From assembly GCA_014058405.1 (NCBI GenBank), contig CP047423.1, forward strand, positions 3,580,501-3,644,500: 64,000 nt of DNA, given 5' to 3'. This DNA comes from Candidatus Nitrospira kreftii. Its GTDB lineage: Bacteria; Nitrospirota; Nitrospiria; Nitrospirales; Nitrospiraceae. The notes below the pieces were generated by a model, which made no database searches, was not told the DNA's origin, and was given only the letters and a program-made list of their open reading frames with translations. The translations under genes were made by a program, and so were the position numbers. Shown here in pieces: positions 57,425-64,000 of the stretch. Positions within the stretch are counted from its first letter, which is position 1, and each line of letters opens with the position of its first letter.

Positions 57425-59170
57425 TCAAATAATCTGATTCACGACGCGTTCTTCCGTCTGGCGGCCTCGGCGAAATGAGGAAATGCCGACGACCTGTTCC
57501 GGGTGATGATCGAGCAGCTTCAACCATTCCTCAGCTGCATCATCCGGCGGCAACATGTCACCGTCTCGGAATTCTTCCGAGACAGCGTCCATGAGGTCCT
57601 TGGCCAACAATCCAGACGGTTGGCCTGACTGAATTATTCGCTCGATCGCTTTTTCCTTGGCTCGTTGAACGATCGACGCCAAGATGGCTCCACTCATAAG
57701 ATCGCCCCTATAGAGAACCTTAGATTGACCATTCCTGAGCCGGATTGATAGCACCCGGTTGTCGTCTGTTCTGCGGAAGATGGATTCGATCACGTCTTGA
57801 ACCAGCAAGTTCACAGTCCGTGTCGGCTCGTTACCTCGCTCGGTAAGCAACACTGGATCCAGCGGCAAGTCCGTCGTCAAATACACCTTCAGAATTTCAG
57901 CGGCCGAATTCTTATTTGGCCGATTCACTTTGATCTTACGGTCGATGCGGCCGGGTCGGAGTACGGCAGGGTCGATCAAGTCGGGGCGATTGGAGGCGAG
58001 AATAATAACTACATCGCGCAGCGACTCAATGCCGTCCATTTCGCTGCAAAACATCGGCACGAGCGTGTTTGAGATATTGAAGGACCGCATGGCCCGTCGC
58101 GTCCCGAGAATCGACTCGGCTTCGTCGATAAAGATGAAGGGTAGAGCGCCACCTCGGCGCCTTGCACGAGCCTGTTGGAAAAGATCACGGACGATCCGCT
58201 CGGATTCCCCGAGCCACATATTCAAGATTTCTGGGCCTTTTACATGGAGAAATGCTCCGCTCGATACCGGTAGCAGTTTGTCCCCATCGGTCGTGCGCTC
58301 GGGCTTGGCTTCGCTGACCAATTTAGCCAGGCTACCAGCTGCCGCTTGCCCAATGAGTGTTTTCCCACATCCTGGGGGTCCGTAAAGAAGAAATCCTTTG
58401 GGTTGCGAAAACTTGAACTGCTCGAACGTCTCCGGATGGAGTAGTGGATATTCAATCGCCTTCCGAATTGCAGCAATCGCCTCATGCTGCCCGCCGATCT
58501 GCTCCCATGTCACCTTGGGCGTTTCATCGAGCATATGCCGACTGGCTTTGCGATCCACAAGTTTCTCAATCGCGATGCGGTGATTAGGATCGATACGAAT
58601 TTCATCTCCGGCCTTCAGGTCCACACCGAGCAAATCGGTCGATCGCTGCAAGATCAACAACTGTCGGCCCATTTCCTGTTCAAACCGTAACCGCCCGTCG
58701 GGCATGGCCTCAGCCAGTTTCAAGATGGGCCCGTTGCGATCGTACCCTAGCGTTTTAACTACCGCATAGGCTTCATTGACCAGAATCTGTGTTCCAATTT
58801 TGAGATCAGTGTCCGGCACGCGAGGATCCACGTTGGCGTAATACTCAGCCCCACCGACGACGATACGGGCAAGCCCTTCGCCTGGCACATCGACCAAGAT
58901 ACCGATACGGTTCGCCGGTGCCGTAAGCTTGGCGACCACCTCACTGACTTTTTGGAATTCCAGTTCACGCTGCTGAGAGGTGGCCTCAGATAGCATGACG
59001 GCATGACGCACCTTGTACAGCAACTTCTGGCGAGGGTCACCCTCAGGAAAGGAAGCTAAACATTGCTCGATCAGTTCAAGTGGATCTGATCGTCCAGAAG
59101 CCGTGCTCTTCCCCATCTCCGTATCTGGCTGGCTTCCAGCTCTCTTTTCGCCCATTTGATGGTCGCTCAT
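57425..59170 (-). CDS. mpa: Proteasome-activating AAA ATPase ARC/Mpa
   Basis: Hexameric ATPase that unfolds tagged proteins and threads them into the 20S core. The 581 residues show an N-terminal coiled-coil (about 45-85), two OB-fold interdomains (about 90-205) and an AAA module with Walker A GPPGCGKT (264-271), Walker B FIFIDEAE (345-352) and arginine fingers in the LRPGRIDR segment. The C-terminus reads VVNQII, not the QYL docking tail of Mycobacterium Mpa. TGAGG lies before the ATG. It is the first gene of the cluster. Confidence 0.95.
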   Translation of the reverse strand: MSDHQMGEKRAGSQPDTEMGKSTASGRSDPLELIEQCLASFPEGDPRQKLLYKVRHAVMLSEATSQQRELEFQKVSEVVAKLTAPANRIGILVDVPGEGLARIVVGGAEYYANVDPRVPDTDLKIGTQILVNEAYAVVKTLGYDRNGPILKLAEAMPDGRLRFEQEMGRQLLILQRSTDLLGVDLKAGDEIRIDPNHRIAIEKLVDRKASRHMLDETPKVTWEQIGGQHEAIAAIRKAIEYPLLHPETFEQFKFSQPKGFLLYGPPGCGKTLIGQAAAGSLAKLVSEAKPERTTDGDKLLPVSSGAFLHVKGPEILNMWLGESERIVRDLFQQARARRRGGALPFIFIDEAESILGTRRAMRSFNISNTLVPMFCSEMDGIESLRDVVIILASNRPDLIDPAVLRPGRIDRKIKVNRPNKNSAAEILKVYLTTDLPLDPVLLTERGNEPTRTVNLLVQDVIESIFRRTDDNRVLSIRLRNGQSKVLYRGDLMSGAILASIVQRAKEKAIERIIQSGQPSGLLAKDLMDAVSEEFRDGDMLPPDDAAEEWLKLLDHHPEQVVGISSFRRGRQTEERVVNQII

Positions 59171-59532
59171 GGAATCCTCATATCAAAGCGTCCATCATCA
59201 TAACAATAAATCGAAGTTGGGTGCTATCAGCGAGTCTCCGAAGACTTGCATCGAGATTTACAGAGCTAAGCTCACGTTTCTTACCGCTGGGGGCAAAATA
59301 ATAATAGCCAACCGCTACAGCGAATGTACAAGATCTGTATTCATACTATGGCCTTGCTGATGCCACCCGGAAGGGTAACAGACTCGAAAAGCTCTGAATG
59401 AACCCGTGACCCCATACGAACGAGGAGGCCCCTCCCCTCACTGCGGTAATTGCGAGATCCTACAGCGTCGATTATTGTCACGTGAACGACAGCTCTGAGC
59501 CTCACTCAAAGACGGGAAGGAGATTCGCCATA
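59171..59532. other. Divergent intergenic region, no supported element
   Basis: About 362 bases separate the ARC/Mpa gene from the FG-GAP lipoprotein. It must hold promoters for both directions, but I find no box pair good enough to call. AT-rich bases at about 59295-59310 may belong to one. No riboswitch, tRNA or coding frame is supported. Confidence 0.5.
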
Positions 59533-61395
59533 ATGATAAAGAGGAAGATGCCCGATCGTCGGTTTTCGAGACGCTACAGCCATCCTTTGCTCAGCTCATC
59601 CTTATTCGCTAGCAGACTTTTGGTCAGCGGATTCCTATTGCTGGGACTAGCGAGTTGCGGAAACGACGAAGGTGCGACGGTGTCTCCCACCACACCCCCC
59701 ACTGTCAACACCCCAGCCAGTCTTGCCGCTTTGACCCTCTCCAGTGGTCAGCTGAATCCCACCTTCGACCCAACCGTGACCAGCTATAGTACGATGTTTA
59801 TTGGCACTACAACTCTCACACTCACCCCAATAGCACCAGACCAAACCATCACCGTGAATGGAGCAACGGTCGCCAGCGGGAGCCCATCCGCTCCCATCAC
59901 ATTATCACCGGGAACATCCATAATCCCCATCACAGTCACCAGCACAACTGGTCAAACGAAAACCTATACCATCACAGCACACCGACTGGCGCAAGAGTCT
60001 TTCGCCAAAGCATCCAACACGGGGCTAAATGATGAGTTCGGTATTAGTGTCGCCATTGACAGTGACACGCTTGCGGTGGGCGCCTATAGGGAAGATAGCA
60101 ACGGTACGGGTGTCAATAACGGTGCCGAGATCAACAATGCTGCTAGCAACAGCGGGGCCGTCTATGTTTTTACCCGCACCGGTTCTGCCTGGACACAGCA
60201 GGCCTATATCAAAGCCTCTAACACAGGCGCCGGCGATGAGTTCGGCCGCAGTGTAGCGCTCAGTGGCGACACGCTGGCGGTAGGTGCATACCGCGAAGAC
60301 AGTAATGGCATAGGGGTCAATAGCAGCACTGAGGCTGACAATAGTGCTCCCGACAGCGGGGCCGTCTATGTTTTTACCCGCACGGGTTCTGCCTGGACAC
60401 AGCAGGCCTATATCAAAGCCTCTAACACAGGCGCCGGTGATCAGTTCGGCTTCAGTGTGACACTCGAGGGTAATACGTTAGCAGTTGGCGCCTTGGTGGA
60501 AGATAGCAACGCCACAGGTGTGGGAGGAAATGAAAGCGACAACGGCGCCACTGGAAGTGGAGCCGTTTATGTCTTCACGCGCACCGGTACTACATGGACA
60601 CAGCAGGCCTATATCAAAGCCTCTAACACAGGCGCCGGTGATCAGTTCGGCATCAGCGTGGCCCTCGACGGAGACACGCTGGCGGTCGGAGCAAATAGTG
60701 AGGATGGAAATGGGACCGGCGTCAATAGTGGGCCCGAGGCTGACAATAGTCTTCCCGACAGCGGCGCCGTTTATGTCTTCACACGCACCGGCACCACTTG
60801 GGCCCAACAGGCCTACATTAAAGCCTTCAATACAGGCGCCGGCGATCAGTTCGGACGCAGTGTAGCAATCAGTGGCGACACGCTGGCGGTGGGAGCGTTC
60901 CGTGAAGACAGCAGTGGCACAGGAGTCAATAGCGGAGCTGAATCTGACGATAGCGTTGTTGACAGTGGAGCCGTCTATGTCTTTACGCGCACCGGTACCA
61001 CCTGGACGCAGCAGGCCTACATTAAAGCCTCCAATGCAAGTGCAAACAATCGACTCGGTTTCGCCATCGCCCTCACAGGCGATACCCTGGTCGCAGGGTC
61101 ATCCGGTGAGGATGGTGACAGCACCGGTGTCGGCGGCGATCAAAACAACAACAGCGCGACCGATAGCGGTGCGGTATATGTCTTTACACGCACTAGCTCT
61201 AACTGGACACAGCAAGCGTATGTCAAGGCTTCCAATACAGGTGCCGGTGACCAATTCGGTGTTAGCGTCGCCCTTTCCGGTGACACAATAGCGGTGGGTG
61301 CAGCCACAGAGGATAGCAATGGCACTGGAGTCAATAGTGGAGCTGAAGCCGACAATAGCGCGATCGACAGTGGTGCCGTTTATTTGCTGCGCTAA
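59533..61395 (+). CDS. Lipoprotein with cadherin-like domain and FG-GAP-like repeats
   Basis: Exported lipoprotein of about 620 residues. The signal ends GLASC, so it is probably anchored in the outer membrane. After a T/P-rich linker comes a cadherin-like beta-sandwich domain (LAALTLSSGQLNPTFDP to TYTITA), then seven repeats of 67-68 residues with GD.FG.SVAL.GDTLAVGA and DSGAVYVFTRTG, an FG-GAP-like beta-propeller as in PF14312-type proteins. Adhesion or surface binding is likely. ATG at 59548 is an alternative start; the GTG at 59482 seems too early. Confidence 0.85.
   Translation: MIKRKMPDRRFSRRYSHPLLSSSLFASRLLVSGFLLLGLASCGNDEGATVSPTTPPTVNTPASLAALTLSSGQLNPTFDPTVTSYSTMFIGTTTLTLTPIAPDQTITVNGATVASGSPSAPITLSPGTSIIPITVTSTTGQTKTYTITAHRLAQESFAKASNTGLNDEFGISVAIDSDTLAVGAYREDSNGTGVNNGAEINNAASNSGAVYVFTRTGSAWTQQAYIKASNTGAGDEFGRSVALSGDTLAVGAYREDSNGIGVNSSTEADNSAPDSGAVYVFTRTGSAWTQQAYIKASNTGAGDQFGFSVTLEGNTLAVGALVEDSNATGVGGNESDNGATGSGAVYVFTRTGTTWTQQAYIKASNTGAGDQFGISVALDGDTLAVGANSEDGNGTGVNSGPEADNSLPDSGAVYVFTRTGTTWAQQAYIKAFNTGAGDQFGRSVAISGDTLAVGAFREDSSGTGVNSGAESDDSVVDSGAVYVFTRTGTTWTQQAYIKASNASANNRLGFAIALTGDTLVAGSSGEDGDSTGVGGDQNNNSATDSGAVYVFTRTSSNWTQQAYVKASNTGAGDQFGVSVALSGDTIAVGAATEDSNGTGVNSGAEADNSAIDSGAVYLLR
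60007..61380 (+). repeat. Seven 204/201-base coding repeats
   Basis: AAAGCNTCNAAC-type units start at 60007, 60211, 60415, 60616, 60820, 61024 and 61225, that is steps of 204, 204, 201, 204, 204 and 201 bases. Units two to four are almost identical in DNA across GGCCTATATCAAAGCCTCTA, which suggests recent duplication or gene conversion. They encode the FG-GAP-like repeats. Confidence 0.9.
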
Positions 61396-61425
61396 GCGAT
61401 TAATATTGTCGGAAATAGGGCAAAT

Positions 61426-61454
61426 GGAGGGGGAGTGACAATCGCTCCCCCTCC
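61426..61454. terminator. Strong hairpin after FG-GAP lipoprotein
   Basis: A perfect ten-pair stem GGAGGGGGAG/CTCCCCCTCC with a nine-base loop, 31 bases after the stop at 61395. There is no T run, so it may protect the 3' end or end transcription only partly. The remaining bases to the protease stop (61600) show nothing else. Confidence 0.55.
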
Positions 61455-61599
61455 TCTGAAAAGGAACGCTTATTTCGATGGAGGGGAGGGTTCTCCACTC
61501 CGATTCCAAACCCCACCTCGACAAGGAGAGTCGTAGCTCACGAACAACTGGCCAGCCAAACGATAGGTTTCCCTACCAGTATCGCACACTCCCGTCGTG

Positions 61600-62724
61600 C
61601 TAATTGACGGCCTGAAGGATGACCGACACTTTCTCACGCCGTTTTCCACGTAGGATCTCCACGCTCACGTGATCACCGACTTTGTGCTCCTCCATCACAT
61701 CCATCAGATCATCAACCGTGGTCATCGGCTTCCCAGCAACCGATACGATGATGTCACCGAGCTGAATCCGGCCAGCCACAGTTTCACGGGCGCCCTTCAG
61801 GCCTACACGATCAGCCGGTCCCCCGCGTGTGACCTTGCCGATGATCAAACCTTTGATCCCCCAGCGCTTCGCCATCGAATCCGGCACAAGAGAAACACCC
61901 AACCCAGGACGAATGAGTTGTCCGTGCTTGATGAGCTCTGGAACAATACGATTCACGGTATCGACGGGGACGGCAAATCCAATTCCTGCATAGGCTCCGC
62001 TCGGACTCACGATTTGCGTATTCACGCCGATCAGCCGTCCGGCACTGTCTAGCAAGGGACCGCCCGAGTTTCCAGGATTGATTGCCGCATCGGTTTGGAT
62101 TACCCCTTCAATCGTGCGGTTGGACATTGACTTGATTGTTCTGCCCAAGGCGCTCACAACTCCGGTCGTGAGTGTATGATCAAGCCCGAACGGGTTTCCA
62201 ATCGCGAGTACCTTTTGTCCCACGCGCAAGTCATGGGAAGAACCGATAGCCAACGGCTCCAGTTGACTATCCGGCGCCTGAATTTGCAGCACTGCCAAAT
62301 CATGATCAGGATCGGCTCCAACTACCTTGGCTTGGTACTCGGCACGATCAGCCAGTGTCACCTTGATTGAATTGGCTCCATAAATGACGTGAAAGTTGGT
62401 GACAATATGGCCTTGCTTATTCCAGATGAAGCCTGATCCCGATCCTTGTGGAACCTCCATAATGTCGAGTGACCAAAAATCACGCTGTATAGCCGTGTTC
62501 GCAATAAACACAACAGATTTTGTCGCTCGCTCGAAGACAGTGGTGGTGGCCCGTTCGTCGGGTCCCAACTCTGCTGGCGCTGGGGTCACTGGACGGGGTT
62601 TGCCTTCCGGTCCGTCATACACAGCGCCAAGTGGCTTGCCCCATTCGCCTAATGTAATAGCCGGCGCAGCCATTGTTGCGCTGAAAAGCAGCAGGAGGGT
62701 TACGGATCGTACGTGCCTATTCAC
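61600..62724 (-). CDS. Trypsin-like (DegP/HtrA-type) serine protease with PDZ domain
   Basis: Exported protease of 374 residues. A signal peptide (about 1-20) is followed by the trypsin-like domain with H112 (TNFHVIYG), D142 (DPDHDLAV) and S220 (NPGNSGGPLL), and one PDZ domain (about 280-370, RPGLGVSLVP to EILRG). One PDZ makes it DegS/HhoA-like. The GTG at 62724 overlaps the YjbQ stop by eight bases; the longer frame to 62976 lies wholly in that gene and is not credible. Confidence 0.93.
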   Translation of the reverse strand: MNRHVRSVTLLLLFSATMAAPAITLGEWGKPLGAVYDGPEGKPRPVTPAPAELGPDERATTTVFERATKSVVFIANTAIQRDFWSLDIMEVPQGSGSGFIWNKQGHIVTNFHVIYGANSIKVTLADRAEYQAKVVGADPDHDLAVLQIQAPDSQLEPLAIGSSHDLRVGQKVLAIGNPFGLDHTLTTGVVSALGRTIKSMSNRTIEGVIQTDAAINPGNSGGPLLDSAGRLIGVNTQIVSPSGAYAGIGFAVPVDTVNRIVPELIKHGQLIRPGLGVSLVPDSMAKRWGIKGLIIGKVTRGGPADRVGLKGARETVAGRIQLGDIIVSVAGKPMTTVDDLMDVMEEHKVGDHVSVEILRGKRREKVSVILQAVN

Positions 62725-63139
62725 CGAGGACCTGCACAATGAGATCACGCGTTCTTGAGCGGGTATCGAAATCGACCAGGACGATTTGTTGCCAAGTTCC
62801 CAAAAGAAGAGCGCTGCTTGTAAATGGAATGGTGATAGAAGGCCCTTGAAGTTGCCCTCGAAGATGGCTGTGACCGTTGTCTTCTCCAGGATTGACCGTG
62901 TTGTGCTGAAACCGAGGATCAGGAGGAATAACGCGATCCCAGAACGTTTTCGTGTCGGCGCGAATCCCCGGTTCATCTTCGATAATCATTATCGAAGCGG
63001 TCGTATGCTTGACGAACACGGTCACAATTCCATCTCGAACCTTCGACGCCGCGACGGCTTCGGCAACGGACTGTGTAATATTAGCGATATCCGTGCTGCC
63101 TGCCATACGAATCGCCAAGGGAACAGACTGAACGGTCAT
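62717..63139 (-). CDS. YjbQ-family (UPF0047) protein
   Basis: Compact beta-rich protein of 140 residues, family UPF0047/YjbQ; some members have weak thiamine phosphate synthase activity. Motifs are GIVTVFVKHTTASI, NEDEPG-type IEDEPGIRAD, GHSHLRGQLQG and LGTWQQIVLVDFD. Metal-binding histidines are in those motifs. Its start overlaps the HD gene stop (TGATG) and its stop overlaps the protease start, so all three form one unit. Confidence 0.94.
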   Translation of the reverse strand: MTVQSVPLAIRMAGSTDIANITQSVAEAVAASKVRDGIVTVFVKHTTASIMIIEDEPGIRADTKTFWDRVIPPDPRFQHNTVNPGEDNGHSHLRGQLQGPSITIPFTSSALLLGTWQQIVLVDFDTRSRTRDLIVQVLGE

Positions 63140-63996
63140 CAGATCCTCTTGCCCTTGAAATTGCGAAGATAGCGGCGTTCACTTCTTGTGAGCGGTTCGC
63201 CTCGTGCCTGTTTGAGGACGGTGTCAAACACACCCTCTGCCGACAACACCTGTACAACGCTCAAAACCTTGCTGCTGAGAATTCCCTCTTGTTCCAGCTT
63301 CCCGAGATAGGCAAAGGCCTCAGGTAGACTTTCTTTTTTTCGAGCATAATAGTCCTGCCCGCGTCGCCGGTTGCTGTAGGCTTCAAACTGCTCGCACGCC
63401 ACGAGGATTTCCGCCAGCTGTTTTACCCAGGTTTTAGCCTTAGCCAGGCGCTCCGGGTAATAGTAATACAGCATCACCTGTTGCATCCAAGGCTTCCACT
63501 CAACACCAAGTGCTTTCAGCCTAGGTCTCACCTCACGTAATCGCCTGACAAGACGGCGAGCATAACCCAGGCGCATTTCGATCTGTTCGACTGCCCACGC
63601 ATCCATCGGTACGCCGGATGACTCGAGATCCCGACGGTATAGTGAAACGAACGCTTCCGTCTCGCGCCCATACGGCGTCTTTGGGTGAATGGCACGCCAT
63701 TCACGAGGCCTTGTCGGAATACCCCGGTACCTAGCCCAAGACCAGATGGTCCCAAAGAGAGGACGATCGAGTCCGGCGCGGCCCAAATCATGGAGGAGAC
63801 AGGCGACGTGATAGAGCTGCATTCGATCCTGAGGATGCCCTAAGCGGTCGGCAACGGCTACACACATCCTCGCCGTTCTGACCGCATGTGGGCGATCGTA
63901 GCCCCGTATTGTTCGTTTTGGGTGATGCGGATGCGGATAGTCATAGAGTTTCATAAGGGCGTTGACAAGCGAACGCGAGATTGCGGGCGATTTCAA
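63139..63996 (-). CDS. HD-domain protein (start possibly beyond window)
   Basis: Metal-dependent phosphohydrolase-like protein of about 285 residues. HD ligands are in RPHAVRTARM and HVACLLHDLGRAG (about 60-75), followed by YYYYPERLAKA and a charged C-terminal part rich in arginine. Substrate unknown. The TTG at 63996 is the first start in the window, but the frame stays open to the right edge, so the true start may lie outside; ATG at 63954 is another option. Confidence 0.75.
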   Translation of the reverse strand: MKSPAISRSLVNALMKLYDYPHPHHPKRTIRGYDRPHAVRTARMCVAVADRLGHPQDRMQLYHVACLLHDLGRAGLDRPLFGTIWSWARYRGIPTRPREWRAIHPKTPYGRETEAFVSLYRRDLESSGVPMDAWAVEQIEMRLGYARRLVRRLREVRPRLKALGVEWKPWMQQVMLYYYYPERLAKAKTWVKQLAEILVACEQFEAYSNRRRGQDYYARKKESLPEAFAYLGKLEQEGILSSKVLSVVQVLSAEGVFDTVLKQARGEPLTRSERRYLRNFKGKRI

Positions 63997-64000
63997 TCGG

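Noticed and set aside
59340-59440. Possible c-di-GMP-type riboswitch before the FG-GAP lipoprotein
   Set aside because: Conserved core bases of that riboswitch are absent and no consistent stems are found.
60007-61380. Regular repeats resembling an array such as CRISPR
   Set aside because: The period is about 200 bases, divisible by three, and the repeats are coding; there are no short repeats with unique spacers.
62725-62976. Longer N-terminus of the trypsin-like protease
   Set aside because: It would lie fully inside the YjbQ gene in another frame; the GTG at 62724 gives a proper signal peptide.

Overview
The window looks like ordinary chromosome from a Gram-negative bacterium of the Nitrospira type (phylum Nitrospirota). 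This is inferred from three things: a complete ubiquitin-like UBact/proteasome locus, a five-subunit 2-oxoacid:ferredoxin oxidoreductase operon of the kind used for the reductive TCA cycle, and the long core operons around them. I see no insertion sequence, prophage, CRISPR array or rRNA. Genes are dense, mostly on the minus strand, and often coupled by ATGA or TAATG overlaps.

Region by region. 1-8.5 kb (minus): dprA (cut by the left edge), rng, then the cell-shape operon RDD protein-mreB-mreC-mreD-mrdA-rodA behind a good sigma70-type promoter. 8.7-13.2 kb: a SurA/PpiD-like membrane protein (+), then queA, a SpoIID-domain protein, a DUF2905 protein and asd (minus). 13.2-23.1 kb (minus): branched-chain amino acid synthesis (ilvB, ilvH, ilvC, leuA, leuB) with phospholipid genes psd and pssA inside it, plus an NHL-repeat protein and a cupin. 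leuA follows a leucine T-box leader (CUC specifier, T-box motif, terminator). 23.2-26.5 kb: RNase P RNA, an M48 lipoprotein protease, an RNase HIII-type nuclease, a zinc-ribbon coiled-coil protein and tRNA-Ile(CAT). 26.6-30.8 kb: rpoD, dnaG and a HIT protein.

30.8-43.3 kb (minus): hisIE, hisF, hisA, a lipoprotein, hisH, hisB, hisD, hisG, then murA, prmC, prfA, rpmE and rho. An oppositely oriented MntA/HepT toxin-antitoxin pair sits inside the histidine cluster. 43.7-50.4 kb (+): DUF2203 and YciI-like proteins, a TPR protein, then the oxidoreductase operon behind a consensus promoter and a structured leader, ending in a clear terminator. After it come a small acidic protein and tRNA-Asn.

50.6-64 kb: a class II aldolase (minus), a YheT-type hydrolase (+), the UBact system (minus; transcribed ARC/Mpa-dop-UBact-prcB-prcA-pafA), a lipoprotein with seven FG-GAP-like repeats (+), and a coupled trio of an HD protein, a YjbQ protein and a trypsin-like protease (minus). 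In the UBact system PafA would attach UBact to target lysines, Dop would remove it, and the ARC ring would unfold tagged proteins into the PrcAB 20S proteasome.

The points most worth a second look are the UBact locus and its ARC C-terminus, the leucine T-box with its structured spacer, the leader of the oxidoreductase operon, and the non-pathway genes embedded in the his and leu clusters.
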